From positions 38,722 through 102,721 of the forward strand of contig JAEWQB010000015.1 in the NCBI GenBank assembly GCA_023460395.1: a stretch of DNA of 64,000 bases, read 5' to 3'. Positions 43,887 through 52,132 of the stretch are shown piece after piece. The notes under the pieces are model-generated. The model did no database searches. It was not told the origin of the DNA and saw only the letters and a program-made list of their open reading frames with translations. Within the stretch, counting starts at the first letter, position 1, and every line of letters begins with the position of its first letter. The translations under genes were made by a program, and so were the position numbers. The stretch is from Pseudomonadota bacterium (GTDB taxonomy: Bacteria > Desulfobacterota > Desulfovibrionia > Desulfovibrionales > Desulfovibrionaceae).

Positions 43887-45452
43887 TTACCATTTGTCCG
43901 CGCCGCATGCCTTTTTGATGGGATCAGCCAAGTTTTTAGCCAGCGCCAACCACGACTTCTGCACGCGTTCGCGGCCTACCCGCTTGGTGATGCGGTCAAA
44001 AATACGGGCGGCGTCATCCAGTGCTTCCTTGGGCTTTTTGGAGCCGGTCATGCAGGCGTGCACCTGCTTATCCAGCGCGTCCTGATATTCAAAGCCGCCG
44101 GGCAGGCAGAAGTCCGGCACCGTATTCACCATGTTGTTGTACAAGGTGTGCAGGTAGTCGGTCGTGTAGGTGTCCACCAGTCGTTTGGTGGGCTTAAGCA
44201 TATGATTAACGCGATAGGGGTCGGAGTATCCGCCCAGATAGGGAATCGCGTCGGACGAAATGGTAGGAGAAGTCATCCACTGGGCGTAAGCGTAGGAAAG
44301 TTCCGGGTTTGCCGAATACTTGGAAACGGCGTAGCCGTAGCCCCAGCAGAACAAGCCCGCATACAACAGGCTGCCGTCAGGCAACGTGTCGGCAGGCATA
44401 ACCGTGGCGGCAATGTTCCCGGTGGTTGCCGGACCGGTGGAGGGGGCCGTGGCGTACTTGAAGCCGGAAGGCCAGCAGATGTCCATGAAGCCTTCGCCCC
44501 GACCAAATGCGTTATAGTTGGACGACCATGTGAAGCTAAACGCATCCGGGTGCAGGAATTCGTTCATAGCCAGCATGTCTTCCAACGCAGCCACGCCTTC
44601 GTCAGAGTTGAAGGTGGGGTTCATTTCCTTATCAAAATACAGGCGTCCCTTGGAAACAAGGCGCTGCATGAACATCCACTTCACATAATACGGGGAGCGG
44701 TACTCAAGGCTGCCGTAAAAACCGTTAGCCGGATCATGCATGAATTTGGCAAGAGTGTAATATTCCTTCCAAGTTTTCGGCACATCCAGCTTGTAGCCGT
44801 GCTGATCCTCAAACGCCTTGGCTTTCTTCGGATCGGCAAGGTGGTCCGCGCGGCACAGCAGGGTAATCTGGTCCCCGTCGTTCAACAGCCCTGCCACTCG
44901 TCCGTTGTACAATTGCGCGTGATGGCTGGCGGGGAACACCACACCCCATTCGGGATTAAAAATTTCCGGGTCGTACTTGTCCACCCAGTCAGTCAGGTCG
45001 TAGATAACGCCGGAATCAATCCAGTCGGGGTAAGACATGGCGGTGGGCATCATAACGTCGTAACGGCCCGTTTTGGCTACGGCCTCCTGCATGCCCTTAG
45101 TGTGCACAACCTCGTCCGGCTCTTCGATAAATTCGAGAGTAATACCCAGTTCATTCTTCCATTTTTCGGCATAGGGAGTCATGTTGCCAATAGATCCGGT
45201 GGGAATGAGCAGGGTAAGTGTTTTTTTGGTTGCCTTGGCGGCGGCGACCTTAGCCAGTTCCCACGCCCGGTCTTCCGCGCCTTTAATGGCGGCAAACGCT
45301 TTCAGCGCCCCCAAAGGCGAAATGCTTACGGCGTTGGCGACCATGGCACCCACGCCCAGCGCGGCCATGTTGCGCAAAAAGCTGCGGCGGGAGAGCTGAC
45401 CCGCATCATAACGGGTTAGCACCTTCGTAATTTTTTTCTCTTTCTCTTCCAT
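43887..45452 (-). CDS. Tat-exported solute-binding protein of the ABC importer
   Basis: A 521-residue family 1 extracellular solute-binding protein. The N-terminus has a twin-arginine signal (LSRRSFLRNMAALGVGAM) preceded by a charged stretch, so it is folded before export. The mature part shows LTLLIPTGSIGNMTPYAEKW at the start and aromatic-rich segments likely to line the site (SFTWSSNYNAFGRGEGF, FCWGYGYAVS). At this length it resembles GlpV-like binding proteins rather than the 400-residue maltose type. The start is the second of two adjacent ATGs (45452), 6 bases after GAGG; 45455 is the alternative. The ligand is unknown. Confidence 0.85.
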   Translation of the reverse strand: MEEKEKKITKVLTRYDAGQLSRRSFLRNMAALGVGAMVANAVSISPLGALKAFAAIKGAEDRAWELAKVAAAKATKKTLTLLIPTGSIGNMTPYAEKWKNELGITLEFIEEPDEVVHTKGMQEAVAKTGRYDVMMPTAMSYPDWIDSGVIYDLTDWVDKYDPEIFNPEWGVVFPASHHAQLYNGRVAGLLNDGDQITLLCRADHLADPKKAKAFEDQHGYKLDVPKTWKEYYTLAKFMHDPANGFYGSLEYRSPYYVKWMFMQRLVSKGRLYFDKEMNPTFNSDEGVAALEDMLAMNEFLHPDAFSFTWSSNYNAFGRGEGFMDICWPSGFKYATAPSTGPATTGNIAATVMPADTLPDGSLLYAGLFCWGYGYAVSKYSANPELSYAYAQWMTSPTISSDAIPYLGGYSDPYRVNHMLKPTKRLVDTYTTDYLHTLYNNMVNTVPDFCLPGGFEYQDALDKQVHACMTGSKKPKEALDDAARIFDRITKRVGRERVQKSWLALAKNLADPIKKACGADKW

Positions 45453-45543
45453 CATACACCTCGTAGCGGGTTGGAGATATGGGCAGTTCGCGGGCCGCCA
45501 CGGTGCGGCCCCAGAGGACACCGTTTTCTAGCCGGTCAACGCG

Positions 45544-46644
45544 TTACAAGGTGTAGCGCGTATAGCTGTTTTCGCAGGGATTGCCCGGACACACGTCGAA
45601 CCATCCTGCCGCCGGGTCCATGACAATGCCGAAGGTGGTGTGGAAGGCGGTTTCTTCCGCCTCGCCCGTAAAACCATGGGCGCAGATACAGCGGGGATAA
45701 TTGGTATGATCGCGGGTGAGATCCTTGAGCATATCAGGCGTTAACGCGCCCCGATGCTGGCGCAGAAATCGTTCCGCCACCTGCCTGCGCACCATGGAAC
45801 CACCGTGGCTGAGCCAATGGGGCGTTTCAAACTGGCGCATGTGCTGCCCCACATAGTGGTTGGTATGCGCAATGGCTCCGTCCGGTTCCAACAACTCGTA
45901 ATAAGAAGCCGAGGTTTCGGCGCAGAAGGCCACCCCCGCCCCCGCAAGCTGGTAGGTAATGCCCGTGGCGCGGGGGGAAAAAATAACCGCGCCCAACGCG
46001 TCACCTATCCGCTCCGCGGCGAGTGCCTTGCGTATAATGAAGGGGTAGATCACGCCGGGACGCGCATCCAGAGCAACCACCTTATTGATGACGGCTCCCA
46101 CGCCCGCGCTGTTCAGTCCGTTCAGCCCCAAAACTCCCGCGAAGGTGAGCACCAGGGACGAGGGACCGGAATCCGGGGTAATGCGCAGAATGCACAGGTA
46201 CTTTTCATAGTACCGTTCCATGTCGTAGGTCTGCCCTATGTAGGCCCGACCGTCGGCACTAGCCTCCGGCAACACGTTGAAGGTGGTGCACCCCCATAAC
46301 GCACCGGGAAGCGCCTTGCCCCCTAGCGCGGGAGCACGCAAGTCTTCCAGTTCCAGAAAGCAGTTCAGGTACACAATTTCGCGGAAGGTGCATTCCGCAC
46401 CATCGGCAATGCCGCGCATTTCTTCCACCAAATCGGGCGAAAAGCTTTCCAGAAAGCCAAGGTTGCGCATGCAAAAATCCTGAAGAGGACCGCAATCTGC
46501 GCGTAAGCAGGTATTATTGGCCTGATGCACGGCGGTAACGGAATCCACAAATTCGCGGATTTGCCGTTTCATGACGGAGCCGTGCGCACGCCCTCTCTCA
46601 TACGGGGTACCGGACAAATCAAGAACCGGAATGCTGGTGGTCAT
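45544..46644 (-). CDS. C45-family Ntn-hydrolase (acyltransferase/amidohydrolase)
   Basis: A 366-residue member of the acyl-CoA:6-aminopenicillanate acyltransferase family (peptidase family C45). Such enzymes cut themselves to free an N-terminal Cys and hydrolyse or transfer amide-linked acyl groups. The cleavage site is seen as WGC119TTFNV, followed by the usual conserved segments (GQTYDME, GLNSAGVG, NHYVG, CAHGFTGEAEETAF). There is no signal peptide. GGAG is 6 bases before the ATG at 46644; an ATG at 46656 is less well placed. It lies 23 bases after the ligase gene. In this locus an amidase for an N-acylated or gamma-glutamylated amine is likely, but which is not known. Confidence 0.83.
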   Translation of the reverse strand: MTTSIPVLDLSGTPYERGRAHGSVMKRQIREFVDSVTAVHQANNTCLRADCGPLQDFCMRNLGFLESFSPDLVEEMRGIADGAECTFREIVYLNCFLELEDLRAPALGGKALPGALWGCTTFNVLPEASADGRAYIGQTYDMERYYEKYLCILRITPDSGPSSLVLTFAGVLGLNGLNSAGVGAVINKVVALDARPGVIYPFIIRKALAAERIGDALGAVIFSPRATGITYQLAGAGVAFCAETSASYYELLEPDGAIAHTNHYVGQHMRQFETPHWLSHGGSMVRRQVAERFLRQHRGALTPDMLKDLTRDHTNYPRCICAHGFTGEAEETAFHTTFGIVMDPAAGWFDVCPGNPCENSYTRYTL

Positions 46645-46667
46645 GGGAGTCTCCATTGGTGTAACGG

Positions 46668-48050
46668 CTACAGCAGTTCCATGTAGTAGTCCCATTCCCA
46701 AGGATCCACACGATTGTTGAATCCTTCAGTTCCGTAGTCGGGGAACTGCTTACGGGCCATGCCCACCTCAAATTTTTTCACAGCGGTGACCAGCTTCACA
46801 AACTCCGGGTGCAGCACAGCATGTAACGCGGTATCTTCCTCAAAGGCGGCAACCGCTTCGTCCAGCGTGAAGGGAAGGCGGGGCACATCGTTGCGCTCAT
46901 AGGCGATATCCATAACGGGAGCGGGCAATTCCGGGTGGGAAAGAATGCCTTCAAGCCCGGCTGCCAGCGTACTGAGCGCCAGCAGATACGGGTTGGTCCC
47001 GCCGCAGGCGAGGCGATTTTCAAAATGCGTGCTCTGCCCGCGGCAGCCTTTCAGGCGAACACCCACAGTACGGTTTTCCATGCCCCATGTGGCACTGTGC
47101 GGCGCGAAGGAATTCACGCGGTAGCGCTTGTAGCAGTTGATGGTGGGCGCGGTGAACACCGTATTGGCGCGGGCATGTTTAAGAATGCCTGCCAAGAAGT
47201 CACGGGCCAGCGGAGTGAGGCCAAACTCCGCATCCGGGTCGTTAAACACGTTCAGCCCGGTCTTTTTATCAATAAGGCTCACGTGAAAGTGCGAGCCGGA
47301 GGCACTGGAATTAATAAAGGGCTTGGTCATCCAACTGGCGATGTAACCATGTTGCAGAGCAATTTCCTTTGCCCCCATTTTGTACAAAAAGGCGGTGTCC
47401 GCCGCGGCAAGCCCATCCTGATAGTAGAGGTTCAGTTCCTGCTGTCCCGGCCCATGCTCGGAGTTCTGCGTGATAATGCGCACCCCGGCCTGTTCCATCT
47501 TCCGCATCAGGTCGTAAACGAAGTCGATGTCAAAATTGTTCTTCAGGGTAACGAAAATGGGCTGTCCGTCGTACACGGGCTTTCTGGTTTCGCGGTCCAG
47601 CACATAGAATTCAAATTCATAGCCAAGCCGGCAGATGTAGCCCATGTCATCAAAGGTATCGATAATCTTCTTAAGCAGCAGCCGGGGAGAAGCCATGGCC
47701 GGGCTGCCATCGTACCAATAAGGGTCCACGGTAATATTCGCAGTATTAGGCACCCACGGGAGCACCCGGAATGTGGAAAGGTCGGGCACGGTGCAATGGT
47801 CGGCAAAAGAAACTTCTTCAGCGTAGCCCGTGCCTGTGGGAACCATGGACTGAATGTCCAGCCCAAGCAGGCCACCGTAAAAGTTCAGGCCGTTGTCGAG
47901 ATAGTCCATAAAGCTATTCATGGGCACGGTTTTACTGCGGGAAACTCCGTGCAGATCGGCTTGTTCAAACCGGACAAACTCAATGTTGTGATCGCGGATG
48001 GTCTTCTTGATGGCGTCGATACTCTGGGATCGGGATTGCGGTATGGTCAT
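46668..48050 (-). CDS. Glutamine-synthetase-like gamma-glutamyl ligase (PuuA/GlnT type)
   Basis: A 460-residue protein of the glutamine synthetase superfamily, related to gamma-glutamylamine synthetases such as PuuA and to GlnT. Seen are the N-terminal beta-grasp (EFVRFEQADLHGVSRSKTVP), YEFEFYVLDR with metal-binding glutamates, EHGPGQQELN, GSHFHVSLID with the ATP-site His, and ENRLACGGTNPYL, the counterpart of the glutamate-binding loop. It lacks the tyrosine adenylylation motif region of GlnA. It is the first gene of the accessory operon, about 80 bases from a predicted sigma-54 promoter, and is followed by the C45 hydrolase. The amine that is glutamylated is unknown. Confidence 0.87.
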   Translation of the reverse strand: MTIPQSRSQSIDAIKKTIRDHNIEFVRFEQADLHGVSRSKTVPMNSFMDYLDNGLNFYGGLLGLDIQSMVPTGTGYAEEVSFADHCTVPDLSTFRVLPWVPNTANITVDPYWYDGSPAMASPRLLLKKIIDTFDDMGYICRLGYEFEFYVLDRETRKPVYDGQPIFVTLKNNFDIDFVYDLMRKMEQAGVRIITQNSEHGPGQQELNLYYQDGLAAADTAFLYKMGAKEIALQHGYIASWMTKPFINSSASGSHFHVSLIDKKTGLNVFNDPDAEFGLTPLARDFLAGILKHARANTVFTAPTINCYKRYRVNSFAPHSATWGMENRTVGVRLKGCRGQSTHFENRLACGGTNPYLLALSTLAAGLEGILSHPELPAPVMDIAYERNDVPRLPFTLDEAVAAFEEDTALHAVLHPEFVKLVTAVKKFEVGMARKQFPDYGTEGFNNRVDPWEWDYYMELL

Positions 48051-48411
48051 GAGACTCCCTCGTGGCGTATTAGTCGTGCATATGGATCAGACGGCTATTT
48101 TTCAACTTTGTCATTTGCCACAGAGTATCAATTCTTGTGCCAAGAACACCTTTTTAGAATATATTTTATTATTTTAGATTATTACAGCAAAAAATATTTC
48201 TCCGTCCTATTAATCCGCCTTTTGTTCTCAGCAATGACTCGCAAAAATAAGAATTACTTTCTCATAATTAAGAAAAGAAATTTGTGTATATTTATTTAAA
48301 TTTTCATTTAATATTAGCATATTATCATATTTAATTTCTAATTTGCAATTCCTTTGCGGTTGTCATAGAGAGGAATATGTCTTCAATGTAGAAAATTGTA
48401 AAATCGGCAGT
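48051..48411. other. AT-rich divergent control region
   Basis: 361 bases between the ligase operon and the kinase gene, clearly richer in A+T (48150-48340) than the surroundings. Besides the -24/-12 candidate it holds an AT-rich stretch fit for regulator binding or DNA bending. An ATG at 48378 with AGAGG upstream opens only a four-codon frame. Confidence 0.35.
48127..48142 (-). promoter_or_regulatory. Candidate sigma-54 promoter of the ligase/importer operon
   Basis: On the minus strand TGGCACAAGAATTGAT matches the -24 box perfectly and the -12 box except for A in place of C at the second essential position of GC. It faces the ligase gene and lies next to a divergent gene pair encoding a kinase and an NtrC-type regulator. 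The mismatch keeps this tentative. Confidence 0.5.
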
Positions 48412-50607
48412 ATGCCTGTCGGAACGGTACGCGCCATGCCATGTCTCTTTCGCCAATTTGCGGAACACGCCACCAATGCGCTCGCCCTTATGGACGCGCA
48501 CGGAAAGCTGGTTTACGCCAATGCCAGTTTCCGAAGCGCGTTTCTCGCGGATGGCGATCTCGACGGCGCGATGTTGGCCCATGTCCCGCCCAAGAAACTC
48601 ACCACGGCGGAGATATGTCCGCCCCCGTGCGAAACGCCAGCCCCATGTTCCACGGTGTGTCCCGCGCAGCCTCTCCAGAAGCCCCCCTGCGGGCACACGG
48701 AGCCGACCCCGCAAACGGATTCCCCTGCTCCCGCGCTGCCCCCGGCCCTCACCTCGGTATTGTCAGCCGCGCTGGCCCGTACCAAACGGGAGGGAACAGC
48801 GCAGACACTCCCATGGGGCCACAATGCGGCGGCGCGGCCTGTCCCGCCGCCGGACAACACAACGCCCGTGGCACGGGGAAATGGCCCCGCCTCCCGCCCT
48901 AAGGACTCCGCCCGCTCCTCCGACGGAACAAACACCGCAGAGACACCCGGATTTGTCCGAATCATCCCAGACGAAACCACCGGACTGTTCATAGTGGAAA
49001 TCGCGTCCCCGTCCGCGCCTTCGCTGCCGGACGAAGCATTGCGGGCAGAGCGGCAGGCCAGACGACAGGCAGAGCGGCTGCACCTGCGCAGCCGGGAACT
49101 GTTTTTTAACGTCATCGATGAACTTCCCATTTTTGTGTATATGCAGCGCCCCGATTACACCGTGGCGTACGCCAACAAAAAGACCAAAAATTTCTATGGC
49201 GAAACCGAGGGACGGCGCTGTTACGAAGTCTTCAGCGGACTGGACCGGCCCTGCTCCTTTTGCCCTACCTTTCAAGTTTTTTCCTCCGGGCGTTCGGAAG
49301 ATTGGGAATTCACCGACAGCAAAGGCCGGACCTTCCACATCTACGATTATCCATTTGAGGACGAAAACGGCGCGCCGCTTGTCATGGAATTGGGGGTGGA
49401 TGTCACGGAGCTAAAGCGCGTGGAACGCGAGCTTTTCCAAGCGCAAAAGATGCGGGCCATCGGCGTGCTTGCCGGTGGCATAGCGCACGACCTGAATAAC
49501 AATCTGGTCCCCATTATCTTTAATATTGACCACGCGCTGGGCAAACTACACGACGCCGAAACCTCTGAACCGCTGAGTGAAGCCCTGCGGGCCGCCTACC
49601 GCGCGGCGGAATTGGTGGAACAGGTGCTGGAGTACAGCCGGCAGCAAAACCTTAGCCGCACTCCGTTGCATCTGGTGCCTTTGGCGCAAGAAAATCTGGC
49701 ATTACTGCAAGCGTCCTTACCGCGCGGCATCGGGCTGGAGGTGGAATACGCCACAGAAGCGGACTGCATCGTGGCAAACCCGGCGCAGGTGCAGCAACTG
49801 CTGCTCAATCTGTGCCGCAACGCGGTGCAGGCCATGCCAAACGGTGGCAGGCTGACCGTTTCCGTTTCCAACATGCAGATACAGGCCCAAATGCAGCACC
49901 CGCATTTAGGCATCCCCTCCGGGGAATACGTGGTGCTGCGGATTACAGATACTGGTCACGGCATTGAACCCGACAGGCTGGAGCAAATTTTTGAGCCGTT
50001 CTACACCAGCAAACGCAATTCCGGGGGCACGGGCATGGGGCTGGCAGTGGTTCATGCCATTGTCACCAGCAATGGCGGTCGCATCTTTGTGGACAGCACA
50101 GTAGGCAAGGGAACCATGTTCACGGTGTATTTACCCAGCGTGCGCCCGGTAGCGAAAAAAAATATCGCGCCGAAGCCAGCCACCACGCCAGTGCACAGCC
50201 GCAATACACGCGTGTTGTTGGTGGACGACGACCACGGAGCCATGATGGCAATGCGCCGGGTACTCATGGAAGTGGGGGTGGAAGTGCTCACCGCTGCCAG
50301 TGGAGAAGAGGGGTTGAACCGCTACCGTACAGATCCGCAAGGATTTGACCTTGTTCTGGCGGACCAGTCCATGCCCGGCATGCAGGGCATGGAACTAGCC
50401 CGGCGCATACGCGACTATAATACAAAGGCCCGGATAGTCATTTGCACCGGGCACGTTTCTCCCTCGCTGGAGCAAGACGCTTCAGAAGCGGGTATTGCGG
50501 GATTTTTAATGAAACCCATGAGCCCCGCGCGATTAATCGAAAGCATCCACCGTCTGTGCGGAAAAACACGTGCGGGGAGACACTATGGCTCGAATACTGA
50601 TTATTGA
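48412..50607 (+). CDS. Hybrid PAS sensor histidine kinase with receiver domain
   Basis: A 731-residue cytoplasmic kinase with no membrane segment. In order: an N-terminal PAS-like piece (residues 5-55) broken by a Pro/Cys/Thr-rich insertion of about 150 residues, a second PAS domain with the Cys motif RCYEVFSGLDRPCSFCP, a HisKA domain with the phosphoacceptor in GGIAHDLNNNLV, an HATPase domain (NLCRNAVQAMPNGG, DTGHGIEP, GGTGMGLAVVHAI) and a C-terminal receiver with VLLVDDD and a phosphorylatable Asp in LADQSMPGM. Several starts are possible (48343 TTG, 48412 ATG, 48436 ATG); none has a strong ribosome site. It overlaps the response regulator gene by 23 bases. Confidence 0.88.
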   Translation: MPVGTVRAMPCLFRQFAEHATNALALMDAHGKLVYANASFRSAFLADGDLDGAMLAHVPPKKLTTAEICPPPCETPAPCSTVCPAQPLQKPPCGHTEPTPQTDSPAPALPPALTSVLSAALARTKREGTAQTLPWGHNAAARPVPPPDNTTPVARGNGPASRPKDSARSSDGTNTAETPGFVRIIPDETTGLFIVEIASPSAPSLPDEALRAERQARRQAERLHLRSRELFFNVIDELPIFVYMQRPDYTVAYANKKTKNFYGETEGRRCYEVFSGLDRPCSFCPTFQVFSSGRSEDWEFTDSKGRTFHIYDYPFEDENGAPLVMELGVDVTELKRVERELFQAQKMRAIGVLAGGIAHDLNNNLVPIIFNIDHALGKLHDAETSEPLSEALRAAYRAAELVEQVLEYSRQQNLSRTPLHLVPLAQENLALLQASLPRGIGLEVEYATEADCIVANPAQVQQLLLNLCRNAVQAMPNGGRLTVSVSNMQIQAQMQHPHLGIPSGEYVVLRITDTGHGIEPDRLEQIFEPFYTSKRNSGGTGMGLAVVHAIVTSNGGRIFVDSTVGKGTMFTVYLPSVRPVAKKNIAPKPATTPVHSRNTRVLLVDDDHGAMMAMRRVLMEVGVEVLTAASGEEGLNRYRTDPQGFDLVLADQSMPGMQGMELARRIRDYNTKARIVICTGHVSPSLEQDASEAGIAGFLMKPMSPARLIESIHRLCGKTRAGRHYGSNTDY

Positions 50608-52009
50608 TGACGATGCGCTGGTTTGTCGCAGCATCGGGCGGTGCGTGGCGGATCTGGGCCACGAGGTGCTCATGGCGGGCAGTTTGGCCTCCGGCTTGGA
50701 ACAGGCTCAGACCGGGGTGGACGTAGTGTATCTTGATTTGGGCTTGCCGGATGGCGATGGCGAGGAAGTGATAGAGGCCCTCGCCGCCACCCCCGCGCAT
50801 CCAGAAGTGGTAATTATCACAGGGATGGGGGGAAACTACGGAGCGGAAGGCACGCTAACCAAAGGGGCGTGGGAATATATTCCCAAACCCGCCTCTCCCG
50901 CCGTTATCCGGGAATCCTTGTCATCCGTGCTGGAATACCGGCGTAATCGGCGGCTGACCAGCAACGATACGGCCCTCCCGGAGGAAGGACTCCGCCCCTG
51001 TGGCATTATCGGTCACAGCGCTCCCATGCAACGCGTGTGGCAAGTTATAGGCCGAGCGGCTGAAAGCGAAGCCGGGGTGCTGGTGCTGGGAGAAACCGGC
51101 GCAGGCAAAGAATTGGTAGCACAGGCCATACACGCCAACAGTCTCCGCCGGAACGGTCCCTTTGTGGTTGTTGACTGTTCCAACCTGACGGAATCGCTAG
51201 TGGAGAGCGTGCTTTACGGGCACGTCAAAGGCGCGTTTACCAGCGCCCACGCAGACAGCCGGGGGCTTGTCGCCGCGGCAGACGGCGGCACGCTGTTTTT
51301 AGACGAGGTGGGCGAGCTTCCGCTTTCACTACAAAAATCGTTTTTACGCGTATTGCAGGAGCATACGTTTCGTCCGGTAGGCAGTACAAAAGAGCGATCC
51401 AGCGATTTCCGGCTCGTCGCCGCCACCAACCGCGACGTAGATGCCATGGCCCGTGACGGTCGCTTCCGCAACGACCTGCTCTTCCGGTTACGCACGGTGG
51501 AGGTGCACCTGCCCCCCCTGCGGGAACGGGGAGATGACATTGCCGAACTCGCCGCCTTTTTTGTAAAAGAGGCCTGCTCCCGCTATGGGCTGCCCGAAAA
51601 AACCTTGTCGCGCCAGTTGGTGAAAGGGCTTTCTTCCTACGCATGGCCCGGCAATGTGCGCGAACTGGGCAATGTCATGGAGGCCGCCGTTATTGAATCC
51701 GGTCATGAACCGACGCTGTTTCCCAAACACCTGCCCGGCCAACTGCGGGTGGCGTTTCTTGACAAGGTGGGGCGCAAGCGCCCGGCGTCCCCGGCAGCGC
51801 CGCCCTCTCCCCGTGAAGAAATCACATGGAACGGATGCTCTTATGAAGAATATAAGGGCATCCGCGACCGTTCCTATTTTCAGCAACTCATGGATGTCTG
51901 CGAAGGAGACATGCTGCAAGCCAGCCGACTTTCCGGTTTAAGTGTGGCGAGCATTTACCGCCATCTGGCGCTGGCGGGCATTTCCACCAAGAACCGCGTA
52001 AAACGCTAA
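50585..52009 (+). CDS. NtrC-family sigma-54 response regulator with GAFTSA loop
   Basis: A 474-residue activator: receiver domain (Asp51 in LDLGLPDGDG), AAA+ domain with Walker A GETGAGKE (169-176) and Walker B LFLDEVGE, and a C-terminal Fis-like helix-turn-helix (GDMLQASRLSGLSVASIYRHL). The sigma-54 contact loop reads GAFTSA (216-221) in place of GAFTGA. The start at 50585 has GGGGAG upstream and lies within the kinase gene. The pair is divergent from the ligase/importer operon whose promoter looks sigma-54 dependent, so that operon is the likely target. Confidence 0.9.
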   Translation: MARILIIDDDALVCRSIGRCVADLGHEVLMAGSLASGLEQAQTGVDVVYLDLGLPDGDGEEVIEALAATPAHPEVVIITGMGGNYGAEGTLTKGAWEYIPKPASPAVIRESLSSVLEYRRNRRLTSNDTALPEEGLRPCGIIGHSAPMQRVWQVIGRAAESEAGVLVLGETGAGKELVAQAIHANSLRRNGPFVVVDCSNLTESLVESVLYGHVKGAFTSAHADSRGLVAAADGGTLFLDEVGELPLSLQKSFLRVLQEHTFRPVGSTKERSSDFRLVAATNRDVDAMARDGRFRNDLLFRLRTVEVHLPPLRERGDDIAELAAFFVKEACSRYGLPEKTLSRQLVKGLSSYAWPGNVRELGNVMEAAVIESGHEPTLFPKHLPGQLRVAFLDKVGRKRPASPAAPPSPREEITWNGCSYEEYKGIRDRSYFQQLMDVCEGDMLQASRLSGLSVASIYRHLALAGISTKNRVKR

Positions 52010-52132
52010 CGGCCTAAAAATTCGCCCCACGCGGTTTTTCAAAAATTTTCCGATCGCAGACGAGGCCTACCCGGTCGCGGTTTCTCATTTCCTCTTCTTG
52101 ACGCTACATCCGGCGGCTTCTAGGGTCTTCAG

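Noticed and set aside
43749..45419. 556-codon open frame on the plus strand
   Set aside because: Antisense to the solute-binding protein gene, which has a Tat signal and family features; no ribosome site on this strand.
46935..48299. 454-codon open frame on the plus strand
   Set aside because: Antisense to the glutamine-synthetase-like gene, whose motifs are clear.
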